Origin: Emticicia sp965283955
Lineage (GTDB): Bacteria; Bacteroidota; Bacteroidia; Cytophagales; Spirosomataceae
Assembly (NCBI GenBank): GCA_965283955.1
Contig: CBDIQW010000001.1
Location: forward strand, 3,162,001-3,226,000
Direction: 5' to 3'
DNA length: 64,000 nucleotides
Part shown: piece by piece, positions 45,306-53,790 of the stretch
How positions within the stretch are numbered: position 1 is the stretch's first letter
Layout: each line of letters opens with the position of its first letter
The notes under the pieces: model-generated
Databases searched by the model: none
Told to the model about the DNA's origin: nothing
Seen by the model: only the letters and a program-made list of their open reading frames with translations
Translations under genes and position numbers: made by a program

Positions 45306-46488
45306 ATAAAAACCCAAGTTGGAATTATCGGGGCTGGCTCTGCTGGACTTACGTTGGCTCATTGGCTCAAACAACAAGGTATTTCGTCGGTTATCATTGA
45401 GCATCGTAGTCAAGAATACGTGCAAGCTCGTGTGCGTGCAGGTTTGTTAGAGCAAAATACGGTCGATATTCTTAAAAACTTAGGTTTGGCCGATAGGTTG
45501 GTCAAAGAAGGACAAGAACACCACGGAGTGTATTTAAACTTTGATGGAAAACGTATTCGTGTGCCTTTCGGCAAATTAACCAATGGGCGTAACATTACCA
45601 TTTATGGCCAACAAGAAGTAGTAAAAGACCTTACTGAGGCTTGGGTAAATGGCGGCGAAACACTACTTTTTGAAGCCCCTGCTCTTGAATTGGAAGGAAT
45701 AGAGACCGATAGTCCAAAAGTCCATTTTGAACACGCAGGCGAAAAAGGAATTATCGAATGCGATTTTATTGCCGCCTGCGATGGTTTTCATGGTTTAGGC
45801 CGTAAATCTATGCCAAAAGATACCTATAAAGAATACACAATCACGTACCCATTTAGTTGGTTGGGTATTTTGGCTCATGTTGCACCATCTTCCGAAGAAC
45901 TGATTTATGCTTACCATGAGCGTGGTTTTGCCTTGCATAGTTTACGTTCGGAAAAAGTAAGTCGCCTTTACATTCAAGTTGACAACGACGACCATGTAGA
46001 GAATTGGACAGATGAGCAGATTTGGGAAGAACTTTCAATTAGATTAGGTACTGAAGGTTGGAAACTCAATTCTGGCCCAATTTTCGAGAAAAGTATCACG
46101 CCCATGCGTAGCTACTTCATTGATAATATGCAGCACGGACGATTGTTTTTAGCGGGCGATGCTGCTCATATTGTTCCTCCTACTGGCGGAAAAGGACTAA
46201 ATTTAGCGGTAGCCGATGTAAAACATTTGGTAGATGGGTTTACTGATTTTTACAAGAATAATTCGATGAAAGCATTGGATAATTATTCAGAAATCGCCCT
46301 GAAACGTATTTGGAGAAGTCCAAGATTTCTCTAATTTCATGACCACATTGTTTCATAAACAATACGAACACGGTTCTTTCCAATATCAATTACAAAAAGC
46401 TAAATTTGATTATATTTCGTTATCAGAAGCTTACGCCACAACGATTGCAGAAAACTATGTTGGTTTGCCGTTTGAGAGTTTTGAATAG
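45261..46488 (+). CDS. pobA: 4-hydroxybenzoate 3-monooxygenase (frameshift)
   Basis: Flavoprotein hydroxylase turning 4-hydroxybenzoate into protocatechuate with NAD(P)H and O2. VGIIGAGSAGLTLAHWL is the FAD motif, RVRAGLLEQNTVDIL and the final GDAAHIVPPTGGKGLNLAVAD are PobA signatures. At 46320-46321 one surplus base breaks the frame; after removal it reads RIWRSQDFSNFMTTLFHKQYEHG to TAG 46486-46488. The natural start would be at the repeat end GGGGGCTAT(G), but that codon is ATA (45306-45308), so translation must start upstream (ATG 45261) through the repeat, adding KKAPTGGLGA, unless the A is an error. Confidence 0.92.
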
Positions 46489-46497
46489 AAAAATGAA

Positions 46498-47014
46498 AAT
46501 GACGAGTTACGAATAACGAAGTACGAATCTTTAATAGTAGCAACTATGATTTCGGATTTGAAAGAAAGATATAAAAAATGGGCGGTTTCAATTGTTTTAC
46601 TCACAAGAAAATTGCCTTTTGAGCCAGAATTTAAGGCTTGTAGAAATCAAATGGTTCGTTCTGCACCATCTGTTGCCGCAAACTATCGTGCTGCATGTAG
46701 AGGGAAATCTAATCCTGACTTTATTAATAAACTTAAGATTGTTGAAGAAGAATTAGATGAAACTATGTTTTGGATTGAATTCATTATTGAGTTATTGCCA
46801 AATTTAAAATCAGAATTTGAATCATCGTATAAAGAAGCAAATGAGTTACTTTCTATAACCGTTGCATCAATAAAAACAGCAAGAAATAATCAAAAATAAT
46901 TATTGAATGAAGAGGTATTTATTAGAAAGTTTTTAATAGTCAGAATTTCATATTCATGTTTTAAAATTTGACATTAAAAATATTCGTACCTCGTCATTCG
47001 AAACTCGTAATTCG
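46498..47014. mobile_element. Palindrome-bounded S23/IVP element, copy 2
   Basis: Arms 46498-46528 and 46982-47014 are made of ACGAGTTACGAAT words; over 31 aligned positions 27 are inverted matches. They bracket an intact four-helix-bundle gene. The left arm begins ten bases after the pobA stop and the right arm ends five bases before pcaI-pcaJ. Confidence 0.72.
46546..46899 (+). CDS. Four-helix-bundle protein, S23/IVP family, copy 2
   Basis: 117 residues, intact. MISDLKERYKKWAVSIVLLTRKL, then RSAPSVAANYRAACRGKSNPDFINKLKIVEEELDETMFWIEFIIELL, four predicted helices with conserved Arg and Glu faces. It is close in sequence to copy 1 at 32708, which confirms the frame correction there. The product is not an aromatic-catabolism enzyme; its presence between pobA and pcaI-pcaJ follows from the element that carries it. 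Confidence 0.85.
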   Translation: MISDLKERYKKWAVSIVLLTRKLPFEPEFKACRNQMVRSAPSVAANYRAACRGKSNPDFINKLKIVEEELDETMFWIEFIIELLPNLKSEFESSYKEANELLSITVASIKTARNNQK

Positions 47015-47019
47015 ACAAT

Positions 47020-48366
47020 ATGAAACAAGTACCGATAATAGATTTACACACTGCTGCTTCAATGGTTAAAGAGGGTGATGTTTTGCTACAAGGCGGCTTT
47101 GGTATGACAGGAAACCCTGTACACTTGATGCACGCTTTGGCCGAAACAGGCACGAAGAACCTAACTTTTGTAGGAAATAACACGGGAGAACCAGGTTTGG
47201 GTGGCGATAGACTTCTCGCAAACGGACAACTCAAAAAGGTAATAGGTTCTTTCTTTACCTCAAATCCGAATGCCGTAAAAGCCGTGCAAGCAGGTTTAGT
47301 TGAAGCCGAACTTTTACCACAAGGAACATTAGCCGAAGCCATTCGTGCGGGTGGTGCAGGCATCGGAGGTTTTTACACACCCACTTCCGCAGGAACAAAA
47401 ATTGCCGAAGGTCGAGAAACCAAAGTAATTGATGGCGTAGAGCAAGTTTTTATCAAAGGAATCAGAGGAAATGTGGCGTTTATACGTGCTTGGCGTGCCG
47501 ATACCGCAGGAAATCTGCAATACCGAATGACAGAAAATAACTTCAATAAAGCGATGGCTACCGCTGCCGATTTGGTTATTGCTGAAGTGGAAGAAATCGT
47601 TCCTGTCGGTGAAATTGCCCCCGAAAATGTACATACGCAAGGCTGTTTTGTAGATTATTTGGTACAAGCCACCCTTACGCTCGAAGATTTAGGTACATCG
47701 GCATCAGTTTCGTCTTCAAAGAAAGTGGATGAAGTAAGAATGAACATGGCAAAACGTGCCTTGGTCGAACTAAAAAAAGGTGATGTAGTAAACCTCGGCA
47801 TCGGAATTCCGACATTGGTAGCCGATTTAATCACTGAAGAACATGGAATTATTCTCCACACCGAAAATGGAATGTTGGGTGTAGGCCCAGTACCAACTGA
47901 TGGTGGTGGAGCAATGAATTACCCAGTAAATGCAGGAAAAATTCCCGTAACGCCCTTGCAAGGAAGTAGCTATTTTGATAGTGCCGAATCGTTTGCCATG
48001 ATTCGTGGCGGACATATCGACGTAGCCATCATGGGAGGTTTAGAATGTGATGAAGCCGCCAATCTCGCTAACTGGGCAGTACCAGGGAAACCGCTTTTGG
48101 GCGTAGGCGGAGCAATGGATTTGGCAAAAGGAGCAAAACGATTGATTATCACTATGACGCACACGAATTCTGATGGTTCACCAAAAATTGTTCCGTCGTG
48201 TGTTTTGCCATTGACAGCTTCAGGTGTAGTAAGCATGATTATTACCGATTTGGCGGTTTTTGCGTACCCAGCGGGTAATCTTACACTTATCGGCCTCATG
48301 CCAAATGTTACTTTAGAAGAAGTAAAAGCCAAAACAAGTGCTAAGTTTGACATAAAACTATCATAA
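47020..48366 (+). CDS. Fused 3-oxoadipate CoA-transferase, subunits A and B
   Basis: 448 residues. The A domain (1 to about 225) starts VKEGDVLLQGGFGMTGNPVHLMHAL, and the B domain (about 238-448) starts RMNMAKRALVELKKGDVVNLGIGIPTLVADL, with the catalytic Glu282 in LHTENGMLGVGP. The two subunits, separate in Pseudomonas PcaI and PcaJ, form one chain as in mitochondrial SCOT. It passes CoA from succinyl-CoA to 3-oxoadipate. Assignment to 3-oxoadipate rather than acetoacetate rests on position between pobA and the thiolase. Confidence 0.9.
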   Translation: MKQVPIIDLHTAASMVKEGDVLLQGGFGMTGNPVHLMHALAETGTKNLTFVGNNTGEPGLGGDRLLANGQLKKVIGSFFTSNPNAVKAVQAGLVEAELLPQGTLAEAIRAGGAGIGGFYTPTSAGTKIAEGRETKVIDGVEQVFIKGIRGNVAFIRAWRADTAGNLQYRMTENNFNKAMATAADLVIAEVEEIVPVGEIAPENVHTQGCFVDYLVQATLTLEDLGTSASVSSSKKVDEVRMNMAKRALVELKKGDVVNLGIGIPTLVADLITEEHGIILHTENGMLGVGPVPTDGGGAMNYPVNAGKIPVTPLQGSSYFDSAESFAMIRGGHIDVAIMGGLECDEAANLANWAVPGKPLLGVGGAMDLAKGAKRLIITMTHTNSDGSPKIVPSCVLPLTASGVVSMIITDLAVFAYPAGNLTLIGLMPNVTLEEVKAKTSAKFDIKLS

Positions 48367-48460
48367 AAATGGCACGCTGATAACGCAGATACTATCGTAA
48401 AGCTGATAAGTACGGATTTCAAAATTAGCGTTGCTATCACAGTTTCAATATCAAAATAAA

Positions 48461-49669
48461 ATGAAAGAATCATACATAATAGATGCCATACGCACACCAA
48501 TCGGTAGTTTTGGTGGCAGTTTATCGCCCGTACGTGCCGATGACTTGGCAGCTTTACCCATCAAAGAATTAATCAAACGAAACCCCAATATTCCACTTGA
48601 TGTCATCGAAGATGTGATTTTGGGTTGCCATAACCAAGCAGGTGAAGACAACCGAAATGTGGCTCGAATGGCCTTGCTTTTGGCGGGTTTACCCTACACC
48701 GTTCCAGGAGAAACCGTCAATCGTTTGTGTTCATCGGGAATGTCGGCCGTGATTCATGCCAATCGTGCCATAAAAGCAGGTGATGGCGAAGTTTTTATTG
48801 CGGGAGGAATGGAACACATGACTCGTGGGCCAATGGTGATGAGTAAATCTTCAAAACCATTTGGCGGAGATGTTCAACTTTTCGATTCAAGTTTCGGCTG
48901 GCGTTTTGTGAATCCACAAATGCACAAAATGTATGGCACAGATGCCATGGGTGTAACGGCCGAAAACTTAGCCGAAATGTATAACATCAGTCGTGATGAC
49001 CAAGATTTATTTGCCCTTCGTTCGCAACAAAAAGCTTTCGCTGCTCAGCAAAATGGTGTTTTAGCAGAAGAAATTGTAGGAGTAGAAATGGCCGATAGAA
49101 AAGGTAATATTACAATTTTCGATAAAGATGAATTTATCAAAGGAAATTCATCTTTAGAAGGTTTAGCAAAACTAAAAGCATCTTTCAAAAAAGAAAACGG
49201 TACTATTACGGCAGGAAATGCTTCTGGACTGAACGATGGTGCCGCTGCCATGTATATTGCCTCAGAAAATGCCGTAAAAAGTTATAATCTTACACCAAAA
49301 GCAAGAATTGTATCTTCGGCGGTGGTAGGAGTAGAGCCACGCATTATGGGAATTGGGCCAGTAGGAGCAACTCAAAAAGCCCTCCAAAAAGCAGGTTTGA
49401 CCTTAAATGATATAGATGTAATTGAGTTTAATGAAGCCTTTGCCGCTCAATGTTTGGCAGTTTCAAGAAACTTAGGTTTGACTGATGATGATGCTCGCAT
49501 CAATCCAAACGGTGGAGCAATCGCTCTCGGTCATCCACTCGGAATGTCAGGTACTCGTATCATTCAAGCGGCTGTAAATCAGCTTGTTAGAACAAAAAAA
49601 CGTTATGCTCTCGCTTCTATGTGCGTGGGTGTAGGTATGGGTTATGCCGTGATTATAGAAAGGGTGTAG
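48461..49669 (+). CDS. pcaF: 3-oxoadipyl-CoA thiolase
   Basis: 402 residues from ATG 48461; a TTG 30 bases upstream is disfavoured. The thiolase nucleophile is Cys90 (NRLCSSGMSAVIHA), the His motif is GGAIALGHPLGMSGTR, and the second Cys is Cys388 (CVGVGMGYA). It cleaves 3-oxoadipyl-CoA to succinyl-CoA and acetyl-CoA, the last step of the beta-ketoadipate pathway. The TAG stop merges with a GGGCGTAT palindrome, and a terminator follows. The specificity is inferred from context; the family is certain. Confidence 0.93.
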   Translation: MKESYIIDAIRTPIGSFGGSLSPVRADDLAALPIKELIKRNPNIPLDVIEDVILGCHNQAGEDNRNVARMALLLAGLPYTVPGETVNRLCSSGMSAVIHANRAIKAGDGEVFIAGGMEHMTRGPMVMSKSSKPFGGDVQLFDSSFGWRFVNPQMHKMYGTDAMGVTAENLAEMYNISRDDQDLFALRSQQKAFAAQQNGVLAEEIVGVEMADRKGNITIFDKDEFIKGNSSLEGLAKLKASFKKENGTITAGNASGLNDGAAAMYIASENAVKSYNLTPKARIVSSAVVGVEPRIMGIGPVGATQKALQKAGLTLNDIDVIEFNEAFAAQCLAVSRNLGLTDDDARINPNGGAIALGHPLGMSGTRIIQAAVNQLVRTKKRYALASMCVGVGMGYAVIIERV

Positions 49670-49688
49670 GGGCGTATCGCATACGCCC
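49670..49688. repeat. GGGCGTAT palindrome at the pcaF stop
   Basis: GGGCGTAT, CGC and ATACGCCC form an 8-bp perfect stem with a 3-base loop. Together with the preceding GTAG it looks like another REP-like unit, and its TAG is the pcaF stop. Confidence 0.65.
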
Positions 49689-49701
49689 AGTTTTATAAAA
49701 C

Positions 49702-49738
49702 AAAAAATCCCCTGTTATTGCTAACAGAGGATTTTTTT
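49702..49738. terminator. Bidirectional terminator between pcaF and fusA
   Basis: AAAAAATCCCCTGTTA and TAACAGAGGATTTTTT pair with a single mismatch and a 4-base loop. A and T runs on both sides suit both convergent genes. Confidence 0.85.
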
Positions 49739-49761
49739 ATGAGTAAACGTCAACCGAGGAA

Positions 49762-51849
49762 TTAAGCGTTTTTCTTAGCAATTCCTTCAGCGATGTTTTG
49801 AGGTACGATTTCGTAGTGGTCAAATGTCAAGTTAGCCGTTGCACGACCAGATGACATTGTACGAAGGTCAGTTACATAACCGAATAATTCTGATAAAGGC
49901 ACATCAGCTTTGATTACTTGTGAACCAGCTTTTGTATCCATACCTTCCATCATACCACGACGACGGTTTAAGTCACCAGTGATAGGACCAGTATATTCGT
50001 CAGGAGTGATTACCTCAACTGCCATGATTGGCTCAAGGATTTTCGGATCAGCCTGACGTGCAGCTTCTTTAAAGCCTAAACGTGCAGCCATCTCGAATGA
50101 CAATGAATCCGAGTCAACATCGTGGAATGAACCGTGGAATAAACGAACTTTCATTGAGTCAACTGGGAAACCAGCCAATGGACCGTTTACCATTGCTTGC
50201 TCAAATCCTTTTTGGATAGCAGGGATAAATTCACGAGGAATAACACCACCTACGATTTCGTTTACGAACTCCAAACCTGGCTTTCCATCTTCACGAGGCA
50301 TGATTTCAAATACGATGTCAGCAAATTTACCACGACCACCCGATTGTTTTTTGTAAACTTCACGGTGTTCGAATGATTTTGTTAACGTCTCTTTGTAAGC
50401 AACTTGCGGAGCACCTTGGTTTACTTCTACTTTAAACTCACGACGCATACGGTCGATGATGATTTCGAGGTGAAGCTCACCCATACCACGGATGATTGTC
50501 TGCCCTGTTTCTTCGTTCGACTCAACTGTAAGCGTTGGGTCTTCTTCGATAAGCTTCGTGATAGCTTTCGAGAAGTTATCTTGGTCAGCTGTTTTCTTAG
50601 GCTCAATTGCATACCCGATAACTGGGTCAGGGAATACCATTGATTCAAGAACGATTGGGTTTTTCTCATCAGTCAAAGTATCACCAGTTTTGATGTCTTT
50701 AAAACCTACAACCGCACCAATATCACCAGCACCCAATCTTGGAATTGAGTTTTGCTTATTGGCGTGCATTTGGAAGATACGAGAGATACGCTCTTTGTTT
50801 CCAGAACGATTGTTTAAGATATAAGAACCAGCATCCAAACCACCTGAGTAAGCACGAATAAAGCACAAACGACCAACGTAAGGGTCAGTTGCGATTTTAA
50901 ACGCTAACGCTGCAAATGGGTCGTCTTCTGTTGGGCGACGAATAATTTCTGCACCTGTATTAGGGTCAGTACCAACAATCGCTTTTTTGTCCAATGGAGA
51001 AGGCAATAAAGCCATCACAAGGTCAAGCATTGTTTGTACACCTTTATTTTTGAATGAAGAACCGCAAAGCATCGGAACAATTTTCATTGCGATAGTTGCT
51101 TCACGAAGAGCCGCCAAAATCTCATCTTCAGTGATTGATTCTGGGTCTTCGAAGTATTTCTCCATCAAAGTTTCGTCAAATTCAGCAACCGCTTCTAATA
51201 ATTTCTCACGGTATTCTGTTGCTTCTTCCAACATATCATCAGGAATTGGCACTACTTGGTAGGTCATACCTTTGTCAGCCTCATTCCAAATCATACCACG
51301 GAAGTTAATCAAGTCAACAACACCTTTGAAGTTATCTTCCGAACCGATTGGTAATTGCAATGGCACAGCGTAGCTACCCAACATTTCTTTCACTTGCTTA
51401 CACACGTTCAAGAAGTCAGCACCCGAGCGGTCCATTTTATTTACGAAGCCCAAACGAGCAACGTTATAGTTATTTGCTAAACGCCAGTTAGTTTCAGATT
51501 GAGGCTCAACACCATCAACCGCACTAAATAAAAATACAAGACCATCTAATACACGTAAAGAACGGTTTACTTCTACAGTAAAGTCAACGTGACCTGGGGT
51601 ATCAATGATATTGATGTGGTATTTATCGCCACGGTAGTCCCAACCAACGGTTGTAGCTGCCGAAGTAATAGTGATACCTCTTTCTTGTTCTTGCTCCATC
51701 CAGTCCATCGTTGCTGCACCATCGTGTACCTCACCGATTTTGTGACTAACGCCCGCATAGTAAAGGATACGCTCAGTGGTAGTGGTTTTACCCGCATCAA
51801 TGTGGGCAGCAATACCGATATTTCTTGTGAATTTTAAATCGCGTGCCAT
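49762..51849 (-). CDS. fusA: Elongation factor G
   Basis: 695 residues, full length. G1 motif AHIDAGKTTTTERILYY near the start, G3 DTPGHVDFT, G4 NKMDRSGADF, and the C-terminal domains with YTGPITGDLNRRRGMMEGM. It is the ribosomal translocase GTPase. It is not next to rpsL or rpsG here, which suggests a second EF-G (fusA2-like) or a rearranged str operon. Promoter-like boxes lie about 95 bases upstream. Confidence 0.95.
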   Translation of the reverse strand: MARDLKFTRNIGIAAHIDAGKTTTTERILYYAGVSHKIGEVHDGAATMDWMEQEQERGITITSAATTVGWDYRGDKYHINIIDTPGHVDFTVEVNRSLRVLDGLVFLFSAVDGVEPQSETNWRLANNYNVARLGFVNKMDRSGADFLNVCKQVKEMLGSYAVPLQLPIGSEDNFKGVVDLINFRGMIWNEADKGMTYQVVPIPDDMLEEATEYREKLLEAVAEFDETLMEKYFEDPESITEDEILAALREATIAMKIVPMLCGSSFKNKGVQTMLDLVMALLPSPLDKKAIVGTDPNTGAEIIRRPTEDDPFAALAFKIATDPYVGRLCFIRAYSGGLDAGSYILNNRSGNKERISRIFQMHANKQNSIPRLGAGDIGAVVGFKDIKTGDTLTDEKNPIVLESMVFPDPVIGYAIEPKKTADQDNFSKAITKLIEEDPTLTVESNEETGQTIIRGMGELHLEIIIDRMRREFKVEVNQGAPQVAYKETLTKSFEHREVYKKQSGGRGKFADIVFEIMPREDGKPGLEFVNEIVGGVIPREFIPAIQKGFEQAMVNGPLAGFPVDSMKVRLFHGSFHDVDSDSLSFEMAARLGFKEAARQADPKILEPIMAVEVITPDEYTGPITGDLNRRRGMMEGMDTKAGSQVIKADVPLSELFGYVTDLRTMSSGRATANLTFDHYEIVPQNIAEGIAKKNA

Positions 51850-51941
51850 TTTTTTGTTTTAAATTATTTTTTGATTTGTAAGTCTCTTGTAATGAAGTGC
51901 TTATGTTATGTACAAAAATCACTCCTTTTCAAATTAGGGTG

Positions 51942-51949
51942 CAAAGGTA
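51942..51949 (-). promoter_or_regulatory. Probable fusA -7 box
   Basis: On the minus strand the sequence reads TACCTTTGCA, an exact TAnnTTTG box. The -33 box is weak. The leader to fusA would be about 93 bases. Confidence 0.45.
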
Positions 51950-52098
51950 GGAGTTTTTTTTGGTTAAATCATTAGTTTTCTCTAAAAATATTCGTAAAGA
52001 AGCCCGATTTCAAACTAAAATAGGTGGAGTAGCCGAAAAGGTAAGTTCAGATAGTAAAAACAGCAACAAAAAAAGCCTCAGATTTCTCTGAAGCTTCG

Positions 52099-52173
52099 TG
52101 GGAATTACTGGGTTCGAACCAGTGACCCCCTGCTTGTAAGGCAGGTGCTCTGAACCAGCTGAGCTAAACTCCC
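52099..52173 (-). tRNA. tRNA-Val (anticodon TAC), downstream copy
   Basis: 75 bases on the minus strand with a 7-bp acceptor stem GGGAGTT/AATTCCC, TTACAA around anticodon TAC, and the T-loop GGTTCGAACC. CCA is not encoded. It is identical to the copy at 52203-52277. Confidence 0.95.
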
Positions 52174-52202
52174 ATAACATATTATACTATTCTTGAAAAG
52201 AG

Positions 52203-52277
52203 TGGGAATTACTGGGTTCGAACCAGTGACCCCCTGCTTGTAAGGCAGGTGCTCTGAACCAGCTGAGCTAAACTCCC
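52203..52277 (-). tRNA. tRNA-Val (anticodon TAC), upstream copy
   Basis: Identical 75-base sequence, 29 bases from the second copy and probably in the same transcript, directed by the promoter at 52313-52344. Confidence 0.95.
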
Positions 52278-52312
52278 TTTTCGCAAACAAACTACTTTTC
52301 TGTTTGGGACTG

Positions 52313-52344
52313 CAAAGATGCACGACTGTTTTTTTATTTCCAAA
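52313..52344 (-). promoter_or_regulatory. Promoter of the tRNA-Val pair
   Basis: On the minus strand TTTG (52344-52341), exactly 20 bases, then CATCTTTG (52320-52313). This is the Bacteroidota -33/-7 pattern with one mismatch, about 35 bases before the first tRNA. Confidence 0.6.
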
Positions 52345-52486
52345 TATTCAACAAAAAAAAATCTCAGCTTTTTAAATTTCCTGCAAAAATTATATTTAAA
52401 ATTTGTTTTGTATAAACTTGTTTCAAGTTTTTGACTATTCAACCCTCTATACTGTCAAAAAAGTATTTGTTTCTGATAAAATATTA

Positions 52487-52518
52487 GTTGGAGACTCATA
52501 TACTTAGCTCTATTTTTG
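52487..52518 (+). promoter_or_regulatory. Probable uxuA promoter
   Basis: GTTG at 52487-52490, a 20-base spacer and an exact TAnnTTTG box, TATTTTTG, at 52511-52518. The leader is 27 bases. Confidence 0.55.
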
Positions 52519-52545
52519 TAAATCATTTATTTCAATCTTAAAAAT

Positions 52546-53734
52546 ATGGCTCTTGAACAAACATGGCGTTGGTTTGGCCCCAATGACCCCGTAAGTTTAT
52601 CCGATGTTCGACAAGCTGGGGCAACTGGCATTGTTTCGGCACTTCATCATATACCAAACGGTCAGGTTTGGACAAAATCAGAAATTCAAGCTCGTAAATC
52701 TCTCATCGAAAGCAGCGGCTTGGTGTGGTCGGTCGTAGAAAGTGTGCCTGTGCATGAAGACATCAAAAAGGCTTCGGGAAATTATAAGCAATACATCGAG
52801 AACTACAAAGAAAGCCTCGTGAATCTGGCCGAATGTGGCATTGATACGGTTTGTTATAATTTTATGCCAATTTTGGACTGGACTCGTACCGATTTAGATT
52901 TTGAAGTAGCCGATGGCTCGAAAGCTCTGCGTTTCGATATGACTGAGTTTTGTGCGTTTGAAATGTATATCTTGAAAAGGGTAAATGCAGAAAAATCTTA
53001 TTCGGAAGCACTAAATTGCCAAAGCAAAAGCATGGTTTGAAAGTGCCAGCGAAGCCGATGTGACTCGTCTGACCAAAAATATCATTGCAGGTTTACCAGG
53101 AAGTGAAGAAAGTTTTACGATTGAGGCTTTCAGAGAAACGCTTGATACTTATAAATATATAGGCGATAAAGAATTACGCCAAAATCTATATAGTTTCCTA
53201 AAAGAAATTACGCCAGTAGCCGAGCAAGCAGGCGTACTGTTGGCGATTCACCCCGACGACCCGCCGTATCCGATTTTGGGCTTACCACGTGTAGTAAGTA
53301 CCGAAACTGATGCAAAATTATTGCTCGAAGCAGCTGAAAGTAAATTTAATGGACTTTGTTTCTGCACAGGAAGCTACGGGGTGCGTGCTGATAATGATTT
53401 GGTCGGAATGGTTGAGCGATTGGGCGATAGAATTAATTTCGTACATCTAAGAGCCACTAAACGTGACGCCGAAGGAAATTTCTACGAAGCTGACCACTTA
53501 GATGGCGATGTAGATATGTATGGTGTAATGAAAGCTTTGGTTTTGGAGCAAAAACGAAGAATAAGCGAAGGGCGTGAAGATTACAGATTGCCTTTCCGCC
53601 CCGACCACGGCCACAAAATGCTCGATGACTTAAACGCTACCAAACGCACAAATCCAGGTTATACTGCCATTGGTCGTTTGCGTGGTTTAGCCGAATTAAG
53701 AGGTTTAGAGTTAGGAATAGTAAGAGGTTTATAG
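52546..53734 (+). CDS. uxuA: D-mannonate dehydratase (frameshift)
   Basis: UxuA-type TIM barrel that dehydrates mannonate to 2-keto-3-deoxygluconate. WRWFGPNDPVSLSDVRQAGATGIVSALHHIPNG opens the protein, and the metal and substrate sites include LAIHPDDPPYPILGLPRVVS, CTGSYGVR, FVHLRAT and PFRPDHGH. The frame breaks in the AAA run 53013-53015; with one A fewer it reads SEALIAKAKAWFESASEADVTR without a gap. The corrected length is about 396 residues, normal. It leads the operon-like series uxuA-kdgK-eda. Confidence 0.93.
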
Positions 53735-53790
53735 GAAATTGTTTGAGATATTCACTCATTCAATAAATCATTCATTCAATCATTGATTTC

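Noticed and set aside
42043..47014. Repeated ACGAATT words as a CRISPR array
   Set aside because: The words are degenerate, inverted across each spacer and tied to gene borders. There are no regularly spaced identical repeats and no cas genes.
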